Below are positions 17,244-27,784 of a stretch of 64,000 nt of DNA, one piece after another. The DNA lies in assembly GCF_000380085.1 (NCBI RefSeq), contig NZ_KB904550.1:62001-126000 (forward strand). The letters are read 5' to 3'. The notes below the pieces were generated by a model, which did no database searches, was not told the origin of the DNA, and was given only the letters and a program-made list of their open reading frames with translations. Position 1 is the first letter of the stretch. Each line of letters opens with the position of its first letter. The position numbers were made by a program, and so were the translations under genes. This DNA comes from Streptococcus merionis DSM 19192. GTDB taxonomy: Bacteria > Bacillota > Bacilli > Lactobacillales > Streptococcaceae.

Positions 17244-18086
17244 TTAAACTTCATAGCCCATCAAGAGACCACCTTCTTCGGCATAGAAAGAACAAAGTCC
17301 AGAGGTTGGGTAATCTTGGATATCAGCTCCAGCAAACTTGGCGCGGACTAATTCTGAAAACTGCTCGACAAACTTATCATTGTTACGGTGAGCGATAATG
17401 ATTCGGCCACCTGTATAACCAGCCTTTAATAATTCGTTGAAGGCAGTGGTGACAGATTTTTTATGACCACGCGCTTTTTGTAGCATTTCAAGCTTACCTT
17501 CTGGGCTAGCTTCACCAACCAGACGAATATTGAGCAAGCCGACCACTGCACCAATTACCTTGCTAAGACGACCATTTTTCACGAGATTGTCTACTTTAGA
17601 TAAAACAAAAAGCAGCTTCGTTCTCGCTTGGTAATGGTCCATTCCTTTGGCAACTTCCTCAAAAGAAAGTCCTTGACTGATTAGGCGCTGTGCTTCTAAG
17701 ACAAGGAGGTCCACTTCTCCTCCAGCTGATTTTGAATCGACTAGATGAATCTGTGCTTCTGGATGTTCTTCCTTGTACATCTCAGCAGCTACACGAGCTG
17801 CATTAAAACTACCAGACAAGGACCCTGTAATGGTAATGACAACCAACTTATCTGCCCCGGCAAATGAACGCAAATAATCCTCTGTATTGGGACAAGCCGA
17901 GCTGGCTGCGCTGGATGAAGCATACATGGTTTCCATCATGTGGTCAATGTCCAAATCGGCATCGTCAACAAAAGTCTTACCATCAATAGAGATTGTCAGC
18001 GGTACACGCTCATATAACACCTCAGCCGACAGCTGTCCTAACGTTTTAAACTCACTGGATGAATCGGCAATAATCTTCCAAGTCAT
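17244..18086 (-). CDS. DegV-family fatty-acid-binding protein
   Basis: A 280-aa DegV (EDD-fold) protein. It starts MTWKIIADSSSEF, the usual strand-loop with the ligand-contacting DSS, and has TITGSLSGSFNAA near 95-107 that contacts the fatty-acid carboxylate. Homologues (FakB) present fatty acids to the kinase FakA; others remain uncharacterised. GAGGA before ATG at 18086 fixes the start; the open frame extends 12 codons further. It is divergent from the TetR gene (126 nt apart), so that regulator may control it. Confidence 0.92.
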   Translation of the reverse strand: MTWKIIADSSSEFKTLGQLSAEVLYERVPLTISIDGKTFVDDADLDIDHMMETMYASSSAASSACPNTEDYLRSFAGADKLVVITITGSLSGSFNAARVAAEMYKEEHPEAQIHLVDSKSAGGEVDLLVLEAQRLISQGLSFEEVAKGMDHYQARTKLLFVLSKVDNLVKNGRLSKVIGAVVGLLNIRLVGEASPEGKLEMLQKARGHKKSVTTAFNELLKAGYTGGRIIIAHRNNDKFVEQFSELVRAKFAGADIQDYPTSGLCSFYAEEGGLLMGYEV

Positions 18087-18142
18087 AGAATTCCTCTTCC
18101 ATTTATGATTTTGATTTGACATTTAGAGTGTTTATCATTAAA

Positions 18143-18148
18143 ATTATA
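18143..18148 (-). promoter_or_regulatory. Extended -10 promoter for degV
   Basis: TGATATAAT on the minus strand gives an extended -10 about 57 nt before the degV start, in the 126-nt gap shared with the divergent TetR gene. Confidence 0.55.
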
Positions 18149-18212
18149 TCATGTAATCGCTATTTCTAATAATGAAAATACCCTGTGGTGTCACAAAAGA
18201 AAAGGAAGTGTC

Positions 18213-18806
18213 ATGCCTAATACCAAAAAAACGAAAAAGTCGACAGAGCACCTCCAAGAACATAATCAAGAAGCCAATCAGATTACCCGAGAATCCCTTG
18301 AGACTGCTCTGCTATTTCTCATGGAAAAAAAGGAATTAACCAAGATTTCCATCTCCGAACTCGTTGAAAAAGCAGGCGTTTCACGCAACGCTTTCTACCG
18401 TAACTATCAGTCTAAAGATCAAATGCTGGAAGGAATGCTAGAAAAAGTCATTCGACGGATGTTTAAGGAATTCAAAACCAACAGCAAAAAAAAGACGCAA
18501 CAAGCCTCATGGTTAAGCCTTTTTCAGGAAGCTAAAAAAGAGGCTCATCTCCTGCGAATCGCCTTTCAGCATGATTTAGAAAAGAAAATCAGCGATATGG
18601 TTTCGGAATTTCTCAGTAAGTCTGATGATGAAATGGCTACCAAAGAAGATAACGAGACCAACTCCTACCTCAACTCTTTCTGGAGTTCAGCCATTGTCTC
18701 AACTTTAGCTAAGTGGGCGTCAGATGGAATGAAAGTCTCCGAAGAAAAGATGGCCAATCTAGGTCTCCCTCTTTTTAACCGTACCAAAAACAACTCCTCT
18801 GATTAA
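18213..18806 (+). CDS. TetR-family transcriptional regulator
   Basis: A 197-aa regulator with a lysine-rich N-terminal tail (1-20), a TetR_N helix-turn-helix (about 28-72, with ISELVEKAGVSRNAFYRNYQSKDQML) and an all-helical ligand domain. AAGGAAG sits 4 nt before ATG at 18213. It is divergently arranged with degV, the usual geometry for a local regulator, although the target is not proven. It ends inside a strong bidirectional terminator. Confidence 0.92.
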   Translation: MPNTKKTKKSTEHLQEHNQEANQITRESLETALLFLMEKKELTKISISELVEKAGVSRNAFYRNYQSKDQMLEGMLEKVIRRMFKEFKTNSKKKTQQASWLSLFQEAKKEAHLLRIAFQHDLEKKISDMVSEFLSKSDDEMATKEDNETNSYLNSFWSSAIVSTLAKWASDGMKVSEEKMANLGLPLFNRTKNNSSD

Positions 18807-18821
18807 AAATCACAGGAGTTG
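18791..18821 (+). terminator. Terminator of the TetR gene
   Basis: CAACTCCT...GATT / AATC...AGGAGTTG followed by CTTTTTTAT; the stem overlaps the stop codon. On the minus strand the stem is followed by TTTTTGG, so it may also help stop prfC transcripts. Nothing else is seen between it and prfC (18822-18996). Confidence 0.85.
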
Positions 18822-18996
18822 CTTTTTTATTTATTGGTCACATAAGAACCTGTTTTCACAAATGAATAACTTTCGTTTTTCGAGCATTAAATCAAGTTTT
18901 TTAAGCACACTAGCCTTGAGTGAAAGTGTTGAGCAGTAAAAACAAGTTCTAATACTCTGTAGAAATCCAGATCAGATCATACCTAAGTGTCTTGCG

Positions 18997-20541
18997 TTAC
19001 ATCTTCTCTTCCAGCTCAACTTCTGGGTACTTATCTGCAAACCAGCGCAGGGCAAAGTCGTTTTCAAAGAGAAAGACTGGCTGATCAAAGCGGTCTTTTG
19101 CTAGGATATTCCGACTAGAGCTCATGCGCTCGTCTAGACCCTCCGGTTTTATCCAACGAACAGTCTTCTTGCCCATCGGTGTCATGACGACTTCGGCATT
19201 ATACTCGCCCTCCATGCGGTGTTTAAAGACCTCAAACTGGAGCTGACCGACTGCACCCAACATGTACTCTCCCGTCTGGTAATTCTTGTAAAGTTGGATT
19301 GCTCCTTCTTGCACTAACTGCTCGATACCCTTGTGGAAAGATTTTTGTTTCATGACATTCTTAGCCGAAACTTTCATGAAAATCTCTGGGGTAAAGGTTG
19401 GCAAAGGTTCAAATTCAAATTTGTTCTTACCGACAGTCAAAGTGTCTCCAACCTGATAAGTTCCTGTATCATAAACCCCGATGATATCACCAGCGACAGC
19501 ATTTTCGACATTTTCACGACTTTCAGCCATAAATTGGGTCACGTTAGATAGCTTAGCTGACTTACCTGTACGAGGCAAATTAACCGTCATCCCACGTTCA
19601 AATTGACCTGAGACTACACGTACAAAGGCAATCCGATCGCGATGGCGCGGATCCATATTAGCCTGAATCTTGAAAACAAAACCTGAAAAATCAGGATTAA
19701 GCGGGTCGATAACTTGCTCATCTGTCGTCTTATGGCCATGTGGCTCTGGAGCAAACTTGAGGAAGGTCTCTAGGAAGGTCTGCACACCAAAATTAGTCAA
19801 GGCAGAACCAAAGAAAACAGGGGTCAATTTGCCATCCAAAATAGCTTCTTCTGAAAATTCATTTCCCGCTTCGGACAGGAGTTCAATGTCTTCTAAAACC
19901 TGTGCATAAAAAGGGTTACTGCCAAAAAGTTGCTCACCATCATTGAAACTCGCAAAACGCTCCTCACCCTTGTAAAGCTCCAGACGTTCATTGTGCAAGT
20001 CGTAGAGGCCTTCAAAGGATTTTCCCATACCGATCGGCCAGTTCATCGGGTAGCTGGCAATGCCCAGCACTTCTTCTAATTCTTCAAGGAGATCCAGAGG
20101 CTCGCGACCATCGCGGTCTAACTTGTTAATAAAGGTAAAGACTGGGATATGGCGATGTTTGACAACCTCAAAAAGTTTTTTGGTTTGCGCTTCAATACCC
20201 TTGGCTGAGTCTACAATCATGACTGCTGCATCCACTGCCATCAAAGTCCGATAAGTATCCTCTGAAAAGTCCTCGTGACCTGGGGTATCAAGGATGTTGA
20301 CACGCTTACCATCATAATCAAACTGCATCACAGAAGAGGTCACTGAGATTCCCCGCTGCTTTTCAATATCCATCCAGTCGGACTTGGCAAAGTTCCCTGT
20401 CTTTTTCCCCTTGACGGTACCAGCCTCACGGATTTCACCGCCAAAATAGAGTAACTGCTCGGTCATAGTCGTCTTCCCTGCGTCCGGGTGGGAAATAATG
20501 GCAAAGGTACGGCGTTTTTTGATTTCGTCTTGTATGTTCAT
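18997..20541 (-). CDS. prfC: Peptide chain release factor 3
   Basis: RF3 is a translational GTPase that removes RF1/RF2 from the ribosome. The 514-aa protein has G1 SHPDAGKTT (17-25), G3 DTPGHEDFS and G4 NKLD, followed by the domain II and III sequences typical of RF3 ([21 protein letters not shown]-like end). Length matches E. coli RF3 (529 aa) closely. The start ATG at 20541 gives [30 protein letters not shown] lies upstream. It is monocistronic. Confidence 0.97.
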   Translation of the reverse strand: MNIQDEIKKRRTFAIISHPDAGKTTMTEQLLYFGGEIREAGTVKGKKTGNFAKSDWMDIEKQRGISVTSSVMQFDYDGKRVNILDTPGHEDFSEDTYRTLMAVDAAVMIVDSAKGIEAQTKKLFEVVKHRHIPVFTFINKLDRDGREPLDLLEELEEVLGIASYPMNWPIGMGKSFEGLYDLHNERLELYKGEERFASFNDGEQLFGSNPFYAQVLEDIELLSEAGNEFSEEAILDGKLTPVFFGSALTNFGVQTFLETFLKFAPEPHGHKTTDEQVIDPLNPDFSGFVFKIQANMDPRHRDRIAFVRVVSGQFERGMTVNLPRTGKSAKLSNVTQFMAESRENVENAVAGDIIGVYDTGTYQVGDTLTVGKNKFEFEPLPTFTPEIFMKVSAKNVMKQKSFHKGIEQLVQEGAIQLYKNYQTGEYMLGAVGQLQFEVFKHRMEGEYNAEVVMTPMGKKTVRWIKPEGLDERMSSSRNILAKDRFDQPVFLFENDFALRWFADKYPEVELEEKM

Positions 20542-20697
20542 CTTCGTTCTTTCTATTTTTTACTCTCTTCATTTAGGCAATTAAATCATGATACTATACT
20601 ACATTGGACTTCTCCATTTTTACAATTTATCTTTACCATTATAGCTAAAAAACACCTCTATTGCAACGCTGTTAAACAGCTTTTGAGTTTCACAAAT

Positions 20698-20723
20698 AAA
20701 AAACTTAGCCAGAAAAGCTAAGT
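20698..20723 (-). terminator. Terminator of the TIGR02206-type gene
   Basis: ACTTAGC ... GCTAAGT with TTTTTTA following on the minus strand; the stem overlaps the stop codon of the membrane-protein gene. Confidence 0.8.
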
Positions 20724-21404
20724 CCTTTGCACATTTGCCACATAAACTTTCTTAAAGAATAATTCTAGAGCTAGTATGGCCAGAACCAAAACACTAGTCA
20801 CCACAATAAAATTGAACCAGATGTTGCTTCCGTTAATAAAGGGCGGATTTCTTAGCAAGCCATAATCACCTCCAGTTAGATGATTGACCATCAGCAAGAA
20901 TAGATTAATCCCTCCAGTATAGAGAATAATCTTTTGAAACGACAGTCTGTCAGAATCATAATCATTCAGCAAATAGAGCAGACAATTGACAAACAAAGCA
21001 TAATGTCCTAGGAAAAAGGAAAAGAAGGTGAGATGAGGAAAGGCATAGGTGTCTAAAACTGGATGGACAAAAGCCATCACTGCCCCAGAAAGCCCAACAA
21101 GAGCAAAATATTGTTTTAAACGCCAATCTTTTGGCAATAATAAAAGAGCAAACATAGCCATCCGACAATGGTAAAGAGGGAGGCTAATGGATAAGGGAAG
21201 TCGAAACAGCACATACCAACCGTATAAACCGACTAATTGAAGGATTTGTAAACCAATAAAAAAGCGATGATAACGGTGATTGTTGCGTTGCTGAATCGTC
21301 AGTCGCACAAGAAATATCAAGGAAACAATCAAGGCAAAACACCAAGCTGGCTCAATCACCGGAGGTAGAGCTTCTTGAGTTGTAAAAAATGCTGGAATAA
21401 TCAT
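20718..21404 (-). CDS. TIGR02206/YwaF-type integral membrane protein
   Basis: A ~228-aa protein with about six or seven hydrophobic helices. It resembles the YwaF/TIGR02206 family of uncharacterised membrane proteins: the N-terminal PAFFT segment, Y-H-C-R-M between helices, FVHPVLDTYAFPH, and a late TGGDYGLLRNPP. The frame opens with TTG at 21425, but neither that nor the ATG at 21404 has a good ribosome site; the ATG is chosen by family resemblance. Function is unknown. It is monocistronic with its own terminator. Confidence 0.8.
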   Translation of the reverse strand: MIIPAFFTTQEALPPVIEPAWCFALIVSLIFLVRLTIQQRNNHRYHRFFIGLQILQLVGLYGWYVLFRLPLSISLPLYHCRMAMFALLLLPKDWRLKQYFALVGLSGAVMAFVHPVLDTYAFPHLTFFSFFLGHYALFVNCLLYLLNDYDSDRLSFQKIILYTGGINLFLLMVNHLTGGDYGLLRNPPFINGSNIWFNFIVVTSVLVLAILALELFFKKVYVANVQRT

Positions 21405-21577
21405 AACTATAATCTTTTGAATCAATAGGAAGACAGAAAATCTCGAGAAAAGCCGTTTAATCTAGCCAGAATTTCCTGAAATTCAGATGTCGCGCCTTTG
21501 CTTCAATCAAGTCTACTTTCTAAACGTTTTTTCCAGCATAGCATATTTAGATGAGTTTGAAAAGAAAAAATAGAAAA

Positions 21578-21602
21578 CTTCCCCAGATTTTTTCTGAGGA
21601 AG
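21578..21602 (-). terminator. Terminator of the beta-glucoside operon
   Basis: CTTCCTCAGA / TCTGGGGAAG stem followed by TTTTCTATTTTTTC on the minus strand, 60-85 nt past the bgl pseudogene. Confidence 0.85.
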
Positions 21603-21663
21603 CTAAAGGCATAAGTATAGAATATCCTCCTTATCTAGCTTAGGAGAACATTTGGGAGATACA

Positions 21664-23079
<1,416 letters not shown>

Positions 23080-24921
23080 CTATAAGATTGCTAACAACTC
23101 AACAGAGTGAGATATTTCCTCACTTTTTGGAATCAAAAGGACATCTAGGTAATCCTGTGTATTTGTAACAACTATAGGAGTCACAATCTCATATCCTTCT
23201 GCTACAATTGTTTCTAAATCAGCCTCAAGCATCAACTGACCTTTTGCAACCTTAGCGCCAGCTGAAATATGACTTGTAAAGCCTTTACCTTTTAATTCAA
23301 CTGTTTCCAAACCAATATGTATTAATAACTCTACTCCCTCATCACTTGTTAATCCAATTGCATGTTTCGTCGGAAAAATACTTGTTACGGTTCCGTTAAA
23401 TGGCGCATATACTTTTCCATCTTTAGGAATAATCGCAATCCCTTCTCCTAACAGTCTACCTGAAAAAGTTGTATCGTTAACATTTTCTAACGGTAGAATC
23501 TTTCCAGAAAGCGGAGAAAATACATTTTTTCTATTTGATATACCAGCTTCAACATTATCCAAATTGACAGTTGAATTATCTTCATCAATACCTAAAATGC
23601 AGGCTAAAACAAATGTTACAAGAATTGAAATAGAAGCGGCAATCAAGGCATTGGTTATGTTAGATGGGACTTCAGAATAAATAAACTGTGGTAAAGCAAT
23701 TAAGGAAGGAACTGCAAAAAGATAAGCTTTAACTCCTGTCAAACCAACAAACAAGCCAGCCAGCCCACCACCAATCATTGCTGCATACAATGGTTTCTTA
23801 TACTTTAGTGTTATCCCATATAAAGCAGGTTCAGTAATACCTGCAAACAAAGCTGAGAAGCCTGCAGCAAATGCTATTTGTTTTGTATTATTATTTTTAC
23901 TTTTCAACGCCACTGCCATAGAAGCTGCACCCTGTGCTAAATTAGAACCTAGCATAGCTGGCAAGATAAGTACATCAGGTGTCGCAACAGATGCTGCTAG
24001 GAATATTGGTGCAAATGCCCAGTGCATACCAGTCATAACGATAAAAGGCATGATTGCTCCTAAGATTGCGAGAGTAAACCAACCAGCCACACCATACATT
24101 TGTTCAACCAGATTTGACACCCCTTCACCGATAATAACCCCAAGAGGCCCAACAAGGACTAACGCTATAAATCCTGAAAAAAGTAGCACTAATGTTGGTT
24201 GCAAAAAACTTTTAGTCACAGCGGGCGTCACTTTGTTAAAGACTTTTTCAATATATCTCATCAACCAAACCATAATAAGGATTGGAATCACTGACGAACC
24301 ATAATTAGCTGGTGTAACTGGTGCTCCAAATAAGCTCAGAGGATTACCAGTGGCTACCATCTGAACAAAATTAGGATGTAGCAAAATACCTGCAATGGAC
24401 ATCGCTAAGGTAGGAGTGACGTTAAGTTTTTGTGAAGCTGAGTATGCCAAAAATATTGGCATAAAATAATATGGTGCGTCACCAAAAAATGTCAAAAACG
24501 AAATAGTCTGAGAATCAGATTTCAAAATTCCGAGCATCGGTAAAACAATTACTAGAACTTTTAACATCCCACCACCAAGCATAGCTGGAATGAGTGGGGT
24601 CATAGATCCAGCAATATATTCTATAATTTGCTCTAAAATATTTCCTTTCTCACCTTGAAGGATATCGTCTGATTCAAATTTTCCTAATTTAATAAATTCT
24701 CTGTAATAATTAGCCACATCATTTCCAAGTATGATTTGGTACTGACCATTTTTCCTTAAAATACCTATTACACCAGTAATTGATTTTATAATCTCATCTG
24801 AAACTATAGCATTATCCTTTAGTTCCAACCGTAATCTAGTCACACAATGTGTTGCACGAAGAACATTCTTTTCTCCTCCAACTGCTTTCAAAATAGCTTG
24901 TGCAGTATCCTTATATGCCAT
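23080..24921 (-). CDS. bglP: PTS beta-glucoside-specific EIIBCA
   Basis: A 613-aa fused phosphotransferase permease. The IIB domain (1-85) has the phospho-cysteine C26 in THCVTRLRL, IIC (about 105-450) is the ten-helix glucoside channel, and IIA (about 480-613) has phospho-histidine H535 in LLIHIGLETV. It imports and phosphorylates aryl-beta-glucosides, cellobiose or similar sugars. It starts 13 nt after licT and ends 12 nt before the broken bgl gene, the standard licT-bglP-bgl order. All key residues are present. With bgl broken, the imported phospho-glucoside would need another 6-phospho-beta-glucosidase in the genome. Confidence 0.95.
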   Translation of the reverse strand: MAYKDTAQAILKAVGGEKNVLRATHCVTRLRLELKDNAIVSDEIIKSITGVIGILRKNGQYQIILGNDVANYYREFIKLGKFESDDILQGEKGNILEQIIEYIAGSMTPLIPAMLGGGMLKVLVIVLPMLGILKSDSQTISFLTFFGDAPYYFMPIFLAYSASQKLNVTPTLAMSIAGILLHPNFVQMVATGNPLSLFGAPVTPANYGSSVIPILIMVWLMRYIEKVFNKVTPAVTKSFLQPTLVLLFSGFIALVLVGPLGVIIGEGVSNLVEQMYGVAGWFTLAILGAIMPFIVMTGMHWAFAPIFLAASVATPDVLILPAMLGSNLAQGAASMAVALKSKNNNTKQIAFAAGFSALFAGITEPALYGITLKYKKPLYAAMIGGGLAGLFVGLTGVKAYLFAVPSLIALPQFIYSEVPSNITNALIAASISILVTFVLACILGIDEDNSTVNLDNVEAGISNRKNVFSPLSGKILPLENVNDTTFSGRLLGEGIAIIPKDGKVYAPFNGTVTSIFPTKHAIGLTSDEGVELLIHIGLETVELKGKGFTSHISAGAKVAKGQLMLEADLETIVAEGYEIVTPIVVTNTQDYLDVLLIPKSEEISHSVELLAIL

Positions 24922-24934
24922 AATAAACTCCTCT

Positions 24935-25774
24935 TTATGATAAATTTTTTGTTAAACGTCGAATGTGAGCAATTAAATAAACTAACTCACTTGAACTGAG
25001 CAAATAGTCATACTCAACTTGAATGAAATCTGCTACGTGTACTCCGCACTTATATTCTCTAGGATATTTCTTTTGCATCAATTCCAGAATATCTGCATCA
25101 TCTTCATCATGATAATCATTTCTTTCTACCAAGCGATGAGCAAATAGTTTAACGTGCGTAATAAATCGATAATAATCAATAGAATCTTGATTGAACTCTG
25201 TGGAATAATAATCTTGAATAATTTTCTCAATCCTCATGGTAATTTCAGTAATGCGATATGATTCTTGAAAAGTATTTTCTAAATTCGCATTAACAAAGTG
25301 CAAGGCAATAAAGGCTGCTTCATCAATAGGAAGTTCAATATGTAAATCTTTTTTTATTATTGATAGTGCTTTCCTTCCTAATTCGAATTCTTCCTTATAA
25401 TATCTTGCAATTTCCCATCTGAGAGGATTTGTTACAACAATTCCTTCCTCATTCCGTTCAATGCTTGTATTGATATGGTCAGTCAAATTGATATAAATAA
25501 TCTCATCAAAATGATTCCCAAGCGTTATTTTACCCAGATTTATAATTTTCTCACAAACATAAACCAATTCAATTGGAACATCAATAAATATTTCCGTAAA
25601 GCGATTCATATTATCGCTATTTTTAAGTAAAAAACTCTTTTCAATACTCGAAGGTAAGATTCTATCTCCAACTTTTTTTCCGAATGCAATTCCTCGACCA
25701 AATAAAAGAATGTCTATATCCTTCTTATTTTTCGCTATGACTGCATTATGATTTAATATCCGTTTTATGATCAT
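24935..25774 (-). CDS. licT: BglG/LicT-family transcriptional antiterminator
   Basis: A 279-aa antiterminator: CAT RNA-binding domain (1-56, starting MIIKRILNHNAVIA with GRGIAFGKK), then PRD1 (about 65-170) and PRD2 (about 171-279) with conserved histidines (NLTDHINT, ALHFVNAN, LFAHRLVERN, IAHIRRL). PTS phosphorylation of the PRDs controls dimerisation; the active dimer binds the RAT element in its own leader and prevents termination. The RAT and overlapping terminator are visible directly upstream. First gene of the operon, intact. Confidence 0.95.
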   Translation of the reverse strand: MIIKRILNHNAVIAKNKKDIDILLFGRGIAFGKKVGDRILPSSIEKSFLLKNSDNMNRFTEIFIDVPIELVYVCEKIINLGKITLGNHFDEIIYINLTDHINTSIERNEEGIVVTNPLRWEIARYYKEEFELGRKALSIIKKDLHIELPIDEAAFIALHFVNANLENTFQESYRITEITMRIEKIIQDYYSTEFNQDSIDYYRFITHVKLFAHRLVERNDYHDEDDADILELMQKKYPREYKCGVHVADFIQVEYDYLLSSSELVYLIAHIRRLTKNLS

Positions 25775-25791
25775 AAACTTCTCTTTTCAAA

Positions 25792-25853
25792 ATAAAAGAA
25801 CCTACCTAAAAGACATCGATAAATAGACTACCGACTCATTTAAATAGGTTCCT
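25792..25853 (-). terminator. Conditional leader terminator of licT operon
   Basis: On the minus strand AGGAACCTA pairs with TAGGTTCT across a ~40-nt loop and is followed by TTTATTTT. Its 5' arm overlaps the 3' arm of the RAT hairpin, so LicT binding to RAT and terminator formation exclude each other. Confidence 0.8.
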
Positions 25854-25877
25854 GCTCACTTTAAAGTGATAACATCC
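25846..25877 (-). promoter_or_regulatory. RAT (ribonucleic antiterminator) element
   Basis: On the minus strand GGATGTTATCACTT begins the element and TGAGCAGGAACCT ends it. This matches the BglG/LicT RAT layout (GGATTGTTACT ... GCAGGCAAAACC). Position, orientation and overlap with the terminator are as expected. Confidence 0.75.
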
Positions 25878-25927
25878 TTTTATTTCAATTATTTATTGGT
25901 ACATCAAGCTCAAAATTTCAATAACTC

Positions 25928-25941
25928 TGTAACCACTTTCA
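25928..25941 (-). promoter_or_regulatory. CcpA cre site at the licT promoter
   Basis: TGAAAGTGGTTACA on the minus strand has a single mismatch to the cre consensus (T for C at position 7). It starts just after the -10 box and covers the transcription start. Confidence 0.7.
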
Positions 25942-25970
25942 ATTCTAAAATAATTTAATAACTTTGTCAA
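25942..25970 (-). promoter_or_regulatory. Sigma-A promoter of licT-bglP
   Basis: TTGACA (25965-25970) and TAGAAT (25942-25947) are 17 nt apart on the minus strand, giving a ~160-nt leader with RAT and terminator. Confidence 0.8.
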
Positions 25971-26015
25971 GAAATTCTTAAAAAAAATAATAACTCTTGC
26001 TACTTACTAATAAAG

Positions 26016-27782
26016 CTATTTAGCAAATTGGCTGTAGTAAAGGTCATGGTAGAAGCCTGCATCCGCTAGAAGACTGTCATGAGTCCCTTGCTCGATAATC
26101 TGGCCATCTTTAAGAACCAAGATTTTATCTGCCTCTTGAATGGTTGATAGACGGTGAGCAATGACAAAGCTAGTCCGTCCTTCCATCAAACGCTTCATGG
26201 CTTTCTGGATAAGGAGTTCCAGACGTGTGTCAACAGAAGATGTTGCTTCATCTAAAATCAGGATTTTAGGGTCAGACAAGAGTGCTCGCGCAATGGTCAA
26301 AAGCTGCTTTTGTCCCAGTGAAATATTGCTGGACTCTTGGTTCATCTCCATATTGTAGCCACCCGGAAGTGTCCGAATAAAATGATCAACATTGGCTGCT
26401 TTCGCTGCTGCCACGATTTCCTCATCTGTAGCATTAAGGTTTCCAAAGCGCAGATTTTCCTTAATCGTTCCTTCATAAAGCCAGGCATCCTGCAAGACCA
26501 TACCGAAATTCTTGCGGTATTCTTGACGGGAGAGATTGCGAATGTCGTGACCATCTACTGTGATAGCTCCTGAAGTCACATCGTAGAAACGCATGAGAAG
26601 GTTAATCAAAGTCGTCTTACCAGCACCTGTAGGCCCTACAATAGCCACCATTTCACCAGGCTTCACTTCCAAATTGAAATCTCGGATTAGTGGCTTGTCT
26701 GGTAAGTATTGGAAATCAACTTGGTCAAAGCGAACCTGACCAGTCAGTGGCGCTGCCAAGCTTTCTGTGACTTCATTTAACTCATCAGGCTCGTCTAAGA
26801 CTGCAAAAATCCGCTCTAATGAAGATTGAGCTGACTGCAAAGCACCTGCTAGCTGGGTTATGGTCTGGATGGGCTGGTTAACCTGCCAGACATATTGAAC
26901 CATAGCCTGCAAGTTACCAACTGTCAGGGTTCCCGCAAGAACCTGCAATCCACCTAAGAGGGCGACAGCCAGATAAGCTAAGTTAGAAATCGTCGAAAGC
27001 ACTGGCATCATGATTCCTGAGACGAAGCTAGCTTTAAAGCCCGTCTCTTGCAGGTCATCGATGATCTGCCCAAATTCCGCTTCTGAGTTATCTTCGCGGC
27101 CGTAGAGTTTGATAACATTAAAGCCTGTCAAATTTTCCTGGACAAAGCCATTCATATCCCCCAGAATCTTAGCCTGACGTTTGAAATAAGGCTGGGATTT
27201 CCCCATGATAAAGCGGGCTGAGAAATAAGTCAAAGGAATGCTAAAAATAACGATAAGAGACAAGGCTGGATTGATGTAAACCGCCATAGAAATGGCTAGA
27301 ATGACCGTCAAGAAGGCATTAACAATCTGCAAGAAGGATTGCTGTAAGGCGTTTGATACAGTCTCCACATCTGATGTGAAACGTCCCAGCATATCCCCGA
27401 ACTGGTGACTGTCAAAATAAGAGGTTGACATGCTATTAATCTTGCGGCTCATCTCGTTACGCAGATCGCGAATGGTGGATTGTACAGCCTTAGTGATAAA
27501 GACATTGGCATACCAAGAGCCTAGTGAATAGAGGGTTCCACGGATATAGTAAATCACCAAAATCATGATGATATAGCGGTAGTTAATGCCAGCTCCTGCG
27601 ACTCCTGCTAACATATCACGCACATTGGCTGTAATCTCTGTGATAATAAGTCCAAAAATCAAAGGCTCCAGGGCATTCATAGCGGCACTCAAGACCTTGA
27701 AAAAGACAGATAAGAAAAGAGAGCCGCGGTAATTTTTCAAATACTGCCAGAGACGTTTGTAGACATTTTCTGTTTTTAACAT
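26016..27782 (-). CDS. Heterodimeric ABC exporter, catalytic half
   Basis: A 588-aa half-transporter: six-helix type IV exporter domain (about 1-330) plus nucleotide-binding domain (about 345-588). Walker A is GPTGAGKTT, Walker B ILILDEATSSVD has the catalytic glutamate, and the H-loop is AHRLST. The signature is NISLGQKQ instead of LSGGQ. That pattern belongs to the subunit with a good Walker B but a deviant signature in LmrCD/PatAB/TM287-288-type heterodimers. It starts two bases after the partner gene. Multidrug or peptide export is likely; the substrate cannot be read. Confidence 0.93.
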   Translation of the reverse strand: MLKTENVYKRLWQYLKNYRGSLFLSVFFKVLSAAMNALEPLIFGLIITEITANVRDMLAGVAGAGINYRYIIMILVIYYIRGTLYSLGSWYANVFITKAVQSTIRDLRNEMSRKINSMSTSYFDSHQFGDMLGRFTSDVETVSNALQQSFLQIVNAFLTVILAISMAVYINPALSLIVIFSIPLTYFSARFIMGKSQPYFKRQAKILGDMNGFVQENLTGFNVIKLYGREDNSEAEFGQIIDDLQETGFKASFVSGIMMPVLSTISNLAYLAVALLGGLQVLAGTLTVGNLQAMVQYVWQVNQPIQTITQLAGALQSAQSSLERIFAVLDEPDELNEVTESLAAPLTGQVRFDQVDFQYLPDKPLIRDFNLEVKPGEMVAIVGPTGAGKTTLINLLMRFYDVTSGAITVDGHDIRNLSRQEYRKNFGMVLQDAWLYEGTIKENLRFGNLNATDEEIVAAAKAANVDHFIRTLPGGYNMEMNQESSNISLGQKQLLTIARALLSDPKILILDEATSSVDTRLELLIQKAMKRLMEGRTSFVIAHRLSTIQEADKILVLKDGQIIEQGTHDSLLADAGFYHDLYYSQFAK

Positions 27783-27784
27783 GG

